From NCBI GenBank assembly GCA_046351595.1, contig JAXLYE010000015.1, positions 1 to 64,000 on the forward strand: 64,000 bases of DNA, in the 5' to 3' direction. The stretch is from JAXLYE01 sp046351595 (GTDB lineage Bacteria; Myxococcota_A; Polyangia; Palsa-1104; JAEUJZ01). Both the position numbers and the translations under genes were made by a program. Under the pieces are notes generated by a model, which did not search any database, was not told the origin of the DNA, and worked only from the letters and a program-made list of their open reading frames with translations. Positions 45,721 to 53,659 of this stretch are shown in pieces; position 1 is the first letter of the stretch; each line of letters opens with the position of its first letter.

Positions 45721-46134
45721 CCGGAGACACCCGAGTCACACGGGTGGCGGCATCATACATGCGCCCCGCGCCCCGGCCGCGCGATTCCGCCGCGCGACCG
45801 CCGCAGCCGCCGCACCACCGACGGCTCTCGGGGCGCCGCACGGCCGCGCCGCCGCCTCAGCCGCGGCCGCACCGCCGGCCCGACCACGACGCAGCGCTCG
45901 GCCGCACAGGGGGAGAACTTGGTATCCTAAAATCCAAAATCCCCGAGTGTTGCCTTCGCTCGGGGAGCCTACCCAATGCCGCAGATCGACTCGAACGGCC
46001 CCGTCGGGCCCGCGCTGTCGCCCGTCTCGACAGCACCAATTTCTAGAGCTCGGTTTTCAGCGACGGAAAACAGCTTTTCAGTTCAGTCTGCTGGAGGCTC
46101 TGGGACAAGCATTGGAACAAGATTTGGGACAGCC
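45721..46134. other. Intergenic region between DUF455 gene and recombinase 2
   Basis: A 414-bp stretch. 45721-45900 is GC-rich and featureless; 45915-46095 is AT-rich. CCCCGAG/CTCGGGG (45941-45965) is a 7-bp stem with an 11-base loop that, on the minus strand, is followed by ATTTTGGATTTT, so it may terminate the recombinase transcript. A weak GTTTTC/GAAAAC stem lies at about 46050-46068. Confidence 0.45.
46097..46132 (-). repeat. 12-bp tandem repeats directly after recombinase 2
   Basis: Read on the minus strand, three units CTGTCCCAAATC, TTGTTCCAATGC and TTGTCCCAGAGC begin two bases after the recombinase stop. The shared TGTCCC core and 12-bp period match the array behind recombinase 1. Confidence 0.6.
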
Positions 46135-47226
46135 CTACGGCTTCCGCACAAGCAGCTGCACCCGCGCCATCTGGTCGCCGGCTTGCGCTGACCCGCGCGC
46201 CGCGTAGTGCTTCAATGTCATCTCCGTCGACTCGTGACCGAGGACGGACGCGACCAGCTCGGGCGTCGCGCCGGCGTGCAGCGCGGTCGTGGCCTGCAGG
46301 CCGCGCAGCGAGTGAGCGCAGACGCGCGGCACGTCGGCCTCTCTGCACATCCTCTCGACCTGGCGGTTGACCCAGCCGTGCCGGTGGCGGCGACCGTCCC
46401 GCGCCGGCCACAGAAGCGCCGCGCCGACCTTGTCGCGCGCGAGCTCGCGCAGGATCGGGCGCAGGACCTGCGGCACCTGCACCGGGCGGCGGCTGCTCTC
46501 CGTCTTCCGGTCGAAGTCCTCGGTGTCATCGACCCACAGGATCGCCCCGCCGTCGTCCAGGTCGCGCACCGTGCGGCTGTCGATCTCGCCTGGACGGAAC
46601 GCCATCAGCAGGCCGACCAGCGCCGCCGCGGCACCGGCGTCGCCCTTGCGGGCGTGCTCAAGGCACACCGCGTAGAACCGGCGGGCCTCGTCGATGCGCA
46701 GCTGGCCCTTGCCCTTGTTCTTCCGGCCGACGGCCCTGATCTCATCGAGCGGGTTGGCCTTGATCCACTTCTCTTCGACGCAGAACGCCAGGAAGCGGCG
46801 CGACTCCTTGAGATAGGTGTGCTGGGTCGCGACCCGAGCGATCCGGCCGGTGCGCTCGCGCGGCGAGGTCCGCAGCTGCTCGTACAGAGCCGCGCAGCGC
46901 GCCGGTGTCAGCCTGGCCAGCGGCTCGCCGAGCACGTCGCCGAAGAACTGGCGGATGTCGCGGTCCCGGTAGCTCAAGGTCAGCTCGCGGGCCCCGCTGG
47001 CGCGAAGGTGCAGGAGGTAGGCGTCGCCGGCTTCGCGCACGGTCATCCCGCCGTGCTGCGCCGCAGCGCGCGCGGCGCCCTCTGCGATCTGGCGGGCGGC
47101 CTCCGGGCTCGGCGCGCTGGGTCGGCACCACATGCGGCGCCCGGCGAGTACCAGCCGACAGCGCCAGCCGCTGCCGTGTTGATAGGGTCCTTCGATTCGA
47201 ATCTGGGACATGTCAGGCTCATGCAT
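46135..47226 (-). CDS. Tyrosine recombinase/integrase, copy 2
   Basis: A 363-residue paralogue of the recombinase at 8847-9926. Core-binding domain about 60-150; catalytic residues in AFRPGEID (Arg), HSLRG (His, Arg), LGH and KHYA (Tyr nucleophile). The two proteins share most of the catalytic domain, but differ throughout, so they are diverged relatives and not a fresh duplication. Start choice: ATG 47226 touches a GGAGGA directly, ATG 47211 is farther away; neither spacing is ideal. It points towards copy 1 across 36 kb. AT-rich tandem repeats precede it and 12-bp repeats follow it. Confidence 0.88.
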   Translation of the reverse strand: MHEPDMSQIRIEGPYQHGSGWRCRLVLAGRRMWCRPSAPSPEAARQIAEGAARAAAQHGGMTVREAGDAYLLHLRASGARELTLSYRDRDIRQFFGDVLGEPLARLTPARCAALYEQLRTSPRERTGRIARVATQHTYLKESRRFLAFCVEEKWIKANPLDEIRAVGRKNKGKGQLRIDEARRFYAVCLEHARKGDAGAAAALVGLLMAFRPGEIDSRTVRDLDDGGAILWVDDTEDFDRKTESSRRPVQVPQVLRPILRELARDKVGAALLWPARDGRRHRHGWVNRQVERMCREADVPRVCAHSLRGLQATTALHAGATPELVASVLGHESTEMTLKHYAARGSAQAGDQMARVQLLVRKP

Positions 47227-47335
47227 TCCTCCGCAGGCGTCGACTCTGCGGAGGGGACCATACCGACTGCACGCACCCGACGCGCACCACCCCGTGGGTG
47301 AGGTCAGTCAGCGTGCTGAGGTCTGCTGCGACCCG

Positions 47336-47386
47336 AATTTTATCCCAATTTTATCCATTCAGAGACGCTTGATTTTTCAGAATCAA
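47336..47386 (-). repeat. 11-bp tandem repeat and inverted repeat upstream of recombinase 2
   Basis: AATTTTATCCC (47336-47346) and AATTTTATCCA (47347-47357) are a tandem pair; TTGATT(TTTCAG)AATCAA at 47369-47386 is a perfect 6-bp inverted repeat. They lie 110-160 bp before the start codon in an AT-rich pocket and are comparable to the 8676-8699 repeats of copy 1. Confidence 0.55.
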
Positions 47387-47487
47387 CCAATCTGACCAGT
47401 GAACGCAGCCCGACCCGAACCAGCCGGCTCACCTACCCCACCCGACCCCCTCGAGGCCAACCGCGCTACCGCTGCAGAGCGTCGGCC

Positions 47488-48531
47488 CTACTCTTTCCTG
47501 GGCCTCAAGATCTTCTTCACCTTATCCACATTTGTCCAGAACGCGGTCACGAGGCGCCAGCTGTGGCTATTCAGCAGCTGCTCGATCATCCCGGTATTCG
47601 AATTCCCACCCGGAAACGGGTGTTCCTCGGGGAGCAGCTTGATCAGGCGCTGGCGCAGCGCATCCCCGACCAGGCTGTACTGCTGTGCCTGTTCGGCAAG
47701 GATCGCCAACATCAGCGCCATGCGCTCATCGTTGGAAGGCAGCTGCGCGGCTGCATCCTTTTTACCATCCAGCCGCATGCGCACATAGAACTCAGAGCCT
47801 TGGGACGGAACCAATCGTTCAACCACAAATCGCGTCTTCCCCAGCGCACGCAGCTCGGTCATCATGAGCCGGAAGCTCGATGGCGTGAAATACCAGGCGT
47901 GACAGTCGTGATATGGCTCTGCGGGGTCATCAAGGTCTGTCTCGAAAACCCTGTGCGTCTCAGAGAACGACGAAAACACCTTCAGGTCATTGATCGGGAT
48001 CTGCGGCCAGATGAGGGCCTCGCCGTTGGTGACGTTGTAGGCGATGTTCTCGAAGAGGACCTTGGCCGAATGGCGGGTGGCCTGGTGCCGCTGTTTGTGG
48101 GCCTGCAAGACGTCGGCAGTTGTCGAAATCGGCTTGAACGCATCAAATTCAAATCGTTTATCAGGAATGGCGAGAGACAAAACCCCATTGGGCTTCAGCA
48201 GCGTTTCAAGCGAATGAAGAAAAGAGAGCAGATCGGGGATATGCTCTATTAGATGACTGGCAAGACAATAATCGAAGCTGTGGTGGTCGGCAGCATCAAA
48301 ACATTCGTGCAGGGTCTTGGTTTGCCAGACTACATCGACCTCTTCTATTTGATCGATATTTATGTCTGAGCGGCTCTTGTACTTCTCGCGCAGCACGTCG
48401 CGCGGGGCGTGATCGACGACCTTGACGTTCCAACCCGCCTTCTTGCTGGCAAGGGGATTGAAGCTGGCACCGATCTCCATGCCCAGCATTGACTTCTCAA
48501 GCCCTGTCAACAGGATGCTATTTCTGTCCAC
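47488..48531 (-). CDS. SAM-dependent methyltransferase, probably glycan-related
   Basis: A 347-residue class I methyltransferase. SAM-binding elements: GMEIGASFNPLASKKAGW near residue 17, VVDHAPRD, and the methyltransferase core FDYCLASHLIEHIPDLLSFL followed by LKPNGVLSLAIPDKR. The C-terminal tail NSHSWRLVTAFW resembles the NSxSWRLTxPLR tails often attached to polysaccharide-biosynthesis methyl- and glycosyltransferases. GC content is visibly lower than in neighbours and its codon use differs, suggesting horizontal acquisition next to recombinase 2. No other glycan genes flank it in the window. Confidence 0.75.
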   Translation of the reverse strand: MDRNSILLTGLEKSMLGMEIGASFNPLASKKAGWNVKVVDHAPRDVLREKYKSRSDINIDQIEEVDVVWQTKTLHECFDAADHHSFDYCLASHLIEHIPDLLSFLHSLETLLKPNGVLSLAIPDKRFEFDAFKPISTTADVLQAHKQRHQATRHSAKVLFENIAYNVTNGEALIWPQIPINDLKVFSSFSETHRVFETDLDDPAEPYHDCHAWYFTPSSFRLMMTELRALGKTRFVVERLVPSQGSEFYVRMRLDGKKDAAAQLPSNDERMALMLAILAEQAQQYSLVGDALRQRLIKLLPEEHPFPGGNSNTGMIEQLLNSHSWRLVTAFWTNVDKVKKILRPRKE

Positions 48532-48724
48532 GATTCGTCTCCGCGCCGACGCTGTATGTCACGCGTTCTACCTTTGTGCGACGGGCGGAAGCAAGCGTTT
48601 GCGGCAGGCGGGATACGCCCCTTGAGCGAGGACGCTCAGCGCGATGCACAGGAACTTGGGAATGTGGCGCAGGAAGAAGTGCGGAGCGAGCAGAGGTGCA
48701 CTCTGGGTTGCTGCGGAGCGGTGC

Positions 48725-49252
48725 TCAAGAGCCGAGGTTGAAGGATCCCCGACGGGCCGTGACTCCCGTGCACTGCGAGGGCCTTGGCTCCTGGGAGTCG
48801 GCGTAATCGAAGACGGGTGAATACGTCACCGATCGGGAGGTCTTGAGGGGGCTCGTCCCGTCGCGGTCGAGCGTGATCTGCCAGACGTCTCCGTCACGTA
48901 GCACCTCATTTTCGCCGACGTTGACGCCGAGCGCGGTGCCGCGACCGTCGGAGCGGACGATTCCGGTTAGCGCTCCGGTGAGCGGCGCGGTTTCGGTGGG
49001 CCCATGAACCGTCGCGGTCCCGCATCGCTCGGCGAAGCACACCTCGATGCGGGTCGTGCCGCCGCCGGACCCGAGGTAGGGAATGATCGGCTCGACCTGG
49101 ATCCCATAGATGCAGCCATAGCGCAGGGACAGGGACGCGTCTTGCGACCAGTCAGATCCTGCGGGCGAGTCCCCGCACGCCCCCAGCGCGAGGAGCAGGA
49201 CACCGACGCAGCGTCGAGATACTGCACGGTCAGACGGCAGGTTTGTCCGCAT
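48725..49252 (-). CDS. Hypothetical lipoprotein
   Basis: A 175-residue protein with signal peptide and lipobox LALGAC (about residue 22-27). The mature part is a small beta-rich domain with two Cys pairs (RYGCIYG ... EVCFAERCG ... QCTG) and no recognised family. ATG 49252 gives the best signal peptide; longer frames start upstream. Divergent from the VOC-domain gene at 49389. Confidence 0.6.
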   Translation of the reverse strand: MRTNLPSDRAVSRRCVGVLLLALGACGDSPAGSDWSQDASLSLRYGCIYGIQVEPIIPYLGSGGGTTRIEVCFAERCGTATVHGPTETAPLTGALTGIVRSDGRGTALGVNVGENEVLRDGDVWQITLDRDGTSPLKTSRSVTYSPVFDYADSQEPRPSQCTGVTARRGSFNLGS

Positions 49253-49388
49253 GCGCCATGCATACCAAGAGGACCGGCTCACGTACAAGCGGCTGGCCTG
49301 TTCACGGCTCCACTTGCTGCGCGGGGCGGCGCAGGTCGGTCCTTCGAACACCGTGCAACGTCCGCGCTCGGCGTGTTACTGCTGCAGC

Positions 49389-50150
49389 ATGATCGGTCGA
49401 CTCGTCTTGTTGGGTTTCCTGGGCTGGAGCGGAACCGTAGCAGCTGAGCAGCTCTCGCAGGTGCCGCTGTCCCCCGGCGCGTATCTCATCGATGGGAAGA
49501 TGGACGGATTCTGCCGGAACGGGCCGGGCGGGAAGTCGCTGGTCGTCGAGAACGCCGAGGCCCTCACGGTGATCACGATCGCCGGCGCCAGCGTGCACGT
49601 CGATCGCTTCGCCGAGGAGGGCGTGCTGCGTCTCGACGGCGGCTTCGAGGGCACGGCGCTCGTGGTTGCCGGCGGCGGCCAGAAGCTGACGATGACGCCC
49701 GAGAGCGGTGCCGTCGTCGTACGCTTCGGACAGAAGCCGCCGCAGCGGTGGACGCACACCCCCGCGGGCACGAGCGGCGTGGCGACCGGCATCGGCGGCG
49801 TCTTCATGAAGGCCAAGGACGCCAAGAAGCTGCGCAGCTGGTACGCGCAGCACCTGGGGCTGTCGCCGACGCAGTATGGCTTCGTCGACCTCCGCTGGCG
49901 CGAGCTTACCGAGCCGTTCCGCGTCGCGCACACGATCTGGGGCACGTTCAAGACCGAGAGCACCCACTTCGACGGCCCCTTCATGATCAACTACCGCGTC
50001 GACCGGCTCGATCTCCTGCTGAACAAGCTGGAAAAGGACGGCGTCAAGATCGAGCGCAAGGAAGACGAGCCGGGAAACGGCCACTTCGCCTGGATCCGGG
50101 ACGGAGAGGGCAACCTGGTCGAGCTTTGGGAGCCGCCGCCGCGCGGCTAA
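49389..50150 (+). CDS. Exported protein with C-terminal VOC (glyoxalase-type) domain
   Basis: A 253-residue protein. Residues 1-19 are a signal peptide. Residues 25-125 form an unrecognised beta-rich domain (VENAEALTVITIAGASVHVD ... QKLTMTPESGAVVVRF). Residues about 135-250 match the vicinal-oxygen-chelate fold: GIGGVFMKAKDAKKLRSWYAQHLGL, MINYRVDRLDLLLNKLEKDG, and GHFAWIRDGEGNLVELWEPP with the usual terminal Glu. VOC enzymes are normally cytoplasmic, so the signal peptide is unusual. Substrate unknown. Confidence 0.7.
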   Translation: MIGRLVLLGFLGWSGTVAAEQLSQVPLSPGAYLIDGKMDGFCRNGPGGKSLVVENAEALTVITIAGASVHVDRFAEEGVLRLDGGFEGTALVVAGGGQKLTMTPESGAVVVRFGQKPPQRWTHTPAGTSGVATGIGGVFMKAKDAKKLRSWYAQHLGLSPTQYGFVDLRWRELTEPFRVAHTIWGTFKTESTHFDGPFMINYRVDRLDLLLNKLEKDGVKIERKEDEPGNGHFAWIRDGEGNLVELWEPPPRG

Positions 50151-50239
50151 GATCGTGCCATGGAGCGCTTCCTCTCGGCCCGTCTGCGCATTCCGCCGAG
50201 CGGATCCGCGCTGGCAAAGCGGCCAGGTAGGAGGTCCTT

Positions 50240-50698
50240 ATGGTCCGAGCGCTCTTCATCCTTATCGTCTTGTCGTGGTTCGGGTGTGCTGACCCTTCTT
50301 CCGATTCCGCCAATTCTCTCGTGCCTTCCTGCACCACCGGCTGGTGCTGGGAGTACTCGGTGCCGCCCAAGATGGACTACCGGGCCATCCGCGGCACCGG
50401 GCACGACAACATCTGGATCGTCGGCGGACCGCAGTACAAGGTCATCCTGCAGTGGAACGGCGAGGTGTGGACCGTCCACAAACACTCCGCGCCGGGGAGC
50501 CTGAACGGAGTCTGGGGAAGTGACACCAAGAGCGCCTGGGCAGTCGGCGACGCCGGCACCCTCGTCGAGTGGGACGGCAGCACCTGGACGCCGCGCTCCC
50601 TCGGGGTCAGCGTCGATCTCTACGCCATCTGGGGGGCCAGCAGCACCGACGTGTGGATCGCCGGCGAGCACGGAACCATCCTGCGCAAGCGCCGCTGA
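50240..50698 (+). CDS. Small propeller-repeat lipoprotein
   Basis: A 152-residue lipoprotein with lipobox SWFGC at about residue 12-16. It holds three of the ~41-residue units seen in the product of 51449-53347: an IRGTGHDNIWIVGG unit, a LNGVWGSDTKSAWAVGDAG unit and a LYAIWGASSTDVWIAGEHG unit. Three blades cannot close a propeller, so it must oligomerise or be a remnant. ATG 50240 follows a GGAGG at about eight bases. Confidence 0.7.
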   Translation: MVRALFILIVLSWFGCADPSSDSANSLVPSCTTGWCWEYSVPPKMDYRAIRGTGHDNIWIVGGPQYKVILQWNGEVWTVHKHSAPGSLNGVWGSDTKSAWAVGDAGTLVEWDGSTWTPRSLGVSVDLYAIWGASSTDVWIAGEHGTILRKRR

Positions 50699-50765
50699 TC
50701 CAAAACGAGTATGTGACCGGGCGGCGGCCTGACGGAGTGCCGCCCCCACGCAAAGGAGTCTCTCG

Positions 50766-51419
50766 ATGACCCTCACCATTACCGCCTTTGAACGCTCGCC
50801 CGATGGCGGCAAGGGACTGGCGCGGGATACGCGCGTTCGCTGGGCGCTCGAGGAAGTGGGCCAGCCCTACCAGGTCCGCCTGGTTCCGTTTCGTGCGATG
50901 AAGGAACCCGCGCACCTGGCGCTGCACCCTTTCGGCCAGATCCCGACCTACGAGGAAGATGGCCTCGTGCTGTTCGAGACGGGGGCGATCGTATTTCACA
51001 TCGCCGACCGATACGCGGGCCTGCTTCCGGACGATGCCGATGCGCGGGCGCGCGCGATCACGTGGATGTTCGCCGCGCTCAACACGGTGGAGCCGCCGAT
51101 CGTCGAGCTTGCGACCGCACGTCTGTTCGAGCGCGACAAGCCCTGGTACGAGGAACGCCTGCCGATGCTCGAGGAGCGCGTCCGCGGCCGACTGGGTCAG
51201 CTGTCTGCTCGTCTGGGTGATGCCGACTGGCTCGATGGTGCGTTCAGCGCGGGCGACCTGCTGATGGTGTCGGTGCTGCTCCGGTCGAGATCCTCGGGCC
51301 TTCTGGACGAGTTTTCGAACCTGGCCGCCTACCTCGCCCGTGGTGAGGCGCGGCCCGCCTATCAGCGCGCGTTCGCCGCGCAGCTGGCCGTCAACACCGG
51401 ACCATCCTCGTCGGGCTGA
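50766..51419 (+). CDS. Glutathione S-transferase family protein
   Basis: A 217-residue GST. The N-terminal thioredoxin-like domain shows RVRWALEEVGQPYQVRLV, HPFGQIPTYEEDG (cis-Pro loop) and LFETGAIVFHIADRY, the classic Glu-Thr/Ser glutathione contact. The helical C-terminal domain contains FSAGDLLMVSVLL, equivalent to the family's SxADxxL motif. GSTs conjugate glutathione or reduce peroxides. GGAG lies about ten bases upstream. Flanked by two propeller-repeat lipoprotein genes with no evident functional link. Confidence 0.9.
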   Translation: MTLTITAFERSPDGGKGLARDTRVRWALEEVGQPYQVRLVPFRAMKEPAHLALHPFGQIPTYEEDGLVLFETGAIVFHIADRYAGLLPDDADARARAITWMFAALNTVEPPIVELATARLFERDKPWYEERLPMLEERVRGRLGQLSARLGDADWLDGAFSAGDLLMVSVLLRSRSSGLLDEFSNLAAYLARGEARPAYQRAFAAQLAVNTGPSSSG

Positions 51420-51448
51420 CGCGACGGCGGGCGCATCAGGCGGGGTCG

Positions 51449-53347
51449 CTACTGGCTCCTGTGCAGGATCGCGCCGTTGCTGCCGACCAGCCAGTGGTTG
51501 TTCGGCGCGAGGCCCCAGGCTCCCTTCAGGTCGCTGGTAATGAGGCCGCTGTTCTTCACGGTCCACGCGGTGCCGTCCCACCGGCGGATGCTGCCGTTGC
51601 TGAAGACGATGATGTTGTTCGCATCGGCGCCCCAGATTCCCGCAAGGTCCGTACTCAGACCGGTCGACTGACCGCGGACCGAGGTGCCGTCCCACTTGAA
51701 GACCAGACCCGCGGTGGCGGCAAACCAGATGTTGCTGGCGTCGATCCCCCAGATGCCCCGGATGCTCGCTCCGTTCGTGAGCGGGACCGTCGCCCAGGCG
51801 GATCCGTTCCAGCGGAGGATGGTGCCGGTGTCACCGCCCGCCCAGACGTTGTTGGCGTCAAGACCCCAGACACCGTAGAGGGCGCTGGATGTGCCGCTCG
51901 ACTGCGTCGTCCAGGTGGCGCCGTTCCACTTCACGACGGTTCCGCCGCTGCCCACGGCCCAGACGTTGCTGGAGTCACTCCCCCAGACGGCGCTCAGGTC
52001 CCGGGTCGTGGGGCTGGTCTGCGCAGACCACGCGGTGCCGTTCCACTTGAGGATGGTGCCGCCGGTGCCCACGGCCCACGCGTTGCTGGCGTCGCTGCCC
52101 CAGACTCCGTTCAGGGGATTCATGGTGCCGCTCGGCACCGCGGCCCAGCGGCTGCCGTCCCAGCGCACCGTGGTGCCGCGATCGCCGACGGCCCAGATGT
52201 TGTTGGCCGCGCTGCCCCAGATGCTGCGCAGCTCGCGCGCCGTGGCGATGTTCGGTGCGACCCAGGCAGTGCCGTTCCACTTCATGATGGCGCCCGCGCT
52301 GCCGACGGTCCAGACGTTGTTCGCGTCGAGCCCCCAGACGGCAAACAGCGAAGGATCGACCGACGTCTGGACCGGCGCCCACGCGGTTCCGTTCCACTTC
52401 AAGGCCGTATTGATCAGGCCGACCACCCAGACGTTGTTGGGATCACTGGCCCAGACTCCGTACAGCGGATACGGAGTGCCGCTCGCCTGCATGCTCCACG
52501 CGGCTCCGTTCCACTTCAAGATGACCCCGGAGTCGCCGACGGCCCAGACGTTGTTGGCATCGAGCCCCCACACGCTGTTGAGCGACTGCGAGGTGCCGCT
52601 CGACTGCGCGGTCCAGGTGGTCCCGTCCCACTTGAGAATGGTGCCGGCGCTGCCGACGGCCCAGACGCTGTTGGCGTTGAGTCCCCAGACGCCGCTGAGC
52701 GTCTGCGTGGTGCCGCTGGTCTGCGCGGTCCAGGCCGTGCCGTTGCCCTTGAGGATGGTGCCCGTGGCGCCCACCGCCCAGATGTTGCCGGCGTCGCTGC
52801 CCCAGACGCTGTTGAGCCCCTGCGAGACGCCGCTGGTCTGCGCGGTCCACGCCGTCCCGTTCCACTTGCGGATGGTGCCGCCGGAGCCGACGACCCAGAC
52901 GTTGTTGTCGTCCACACCCCACAGGTCCGAGAGGCTACCTACGATGCCCGTGGACGGTCTCGTCCAGGTCATGCCGTCCCACCGCAGCAGGGTGCCGAAG
53001 ATTCCGACGGCCCACAGGCTGCTCGGTGAGCTGCCCCAGATGCTGCGCAGCTGCTCGCCCTGCGGCAGCGGGTTCTCCCAGCAGTAGGAGTCCACGCTGC
53101 ACAGCTTCGTCGGATCGGAGGCAGAGGAGCCCAGATCCGCGGCGGACATCGACAGATCGGCTGCAGACAGATCAAGGGCCGCCGCCATGTCCCCGGTCGG
53201 GTCGACGCAGCCGCCGCTGCTCGTGCCACACGTCGGGGCGGCGTCGCAGCGCGTCCCGTCCGAGCCGCAGCCGCTGCCGGGATCCGCGGGACAGCCCCAA
53301 AGGGCCAGCAAGGGGAGCACAAGACAGAGCCAGTTCCGAGCGTGCAT
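51449..53347 (-). CDS. Lipoprotein with 14 WG/WNG propeller-type repeats
   Basis: A 632-residue outer-surface lipoprotein (lipobox ALWGC, about residue 15-19). A Cys- and Ser-rich linker to residue 85 is followed by 14 repeats of about 41 residues with the consensus L-x-x-V-W-G-x-D-x-N-N-V-W-A-V-G-x-x-G-T-I-L-K-W-N-G-T-A-W. Each is likely one four-stranded blade, so two seven-bladed propellers are plausible. Such WGxDxNxVWAVG proteins are common in myxobacteria and uncharacterised; ligand binding or adhesion is inferred. AGGAGG five bases before ATG 53347 fixes the start. Confidence 0.85.
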   Translation of the reverse strand: MHARNWLCLVLPLLALWGCPADPGSGCGSDGTRCDAAPTCGTSSGGCVDPTGDMAAALDLSAADLSMSAADLGSSASDPTKLCSVDSYCWENPLPQGEQLRSIWGSSPSSLWAVGIFGTLLRWDGMTWTRPSTGIVGSLSDLWGVDDNNVWVVGSGGTIRKWNGTAWTAQTSGVSQGLNSVWGSDAGNIWAVGATGTILKGNGTAWTAQTSGTTQTLSGVWGLNANSVWAVGSAGTILKWDGTTWTAQSSGTSQSLNSVWGLDANNVWAVGDSGVILKWNGAAWSMQASGTPYPLYGVWASDPNNVWVVGLINTALKWNGTAWAPVQTSVDPSLFAVWGLDANNVWTVGSAGAIMKWNGTAWVAPNIATARELRSIWGSAANNIWAVGDRGTTVRWDGSRWAAVPSGTMNPLNGVWGSDASNAWAVGTGGTILKWNGTAWSAQTSPTTRDLSAVWGSDSSNVWAVGSGGTVVKWNGATWTTQSSGTSSALYGVWGLDANNVWAGGDTGTILRWNGSAWATVPLTNGASIRGIWGIDASNIWFAATAGLVFKWDGTSVRGQSTGLSTDLAGIWGADANNIIVFSNGSIRRWDGTAWTVKNSGLITSDLKGAWGLAPNNHWLVGSNGAILHRSQ

Positions 53348-53659
53348 CGAACCTCCTGCGCAGCGATCGTGGTGTCGAGGGAAGGGCGCTGCGTGCCGCT
53401 CGGAATGCCAGATCCGTACCAGTGCGGGCGGGGGCGTGGTCCTCTCGGCGGGGATCTGTTCGAGGGCCGGGAACAGCGCCCATGCGAGGCTTGCCGCCGC
53501 CCCAATCTCCGAGCGGAGTCGGACGTCGGAGCGCATCGGGCGGCGCGCAGCCGCGCACGGGCTGCAGCCGCCGCGGCCGGAGGAGCTTGGTCTGGCTTGT
53601 GGAAGCTCCGAGCCACCCGGCTGTCTAGCGGGCCGCGCTCGGAGAGGGACTGAGGCGGA
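53348..53659. other. Intergenic region between propeller lipoprotein and cytochrome genes
   Basis: A 312-bp gap between two minus-strand genes. CTCCGAGC (53606-53613) and GCTCGGAG (53637-53644) form an 8-bp stem with a 23-base loop starting 16 bases after the cytochrome gene stop, a possible transcript end. The rest must hold the promoter for the lipoprotein gene; no clear boxes seen. Confidence 0.45.
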
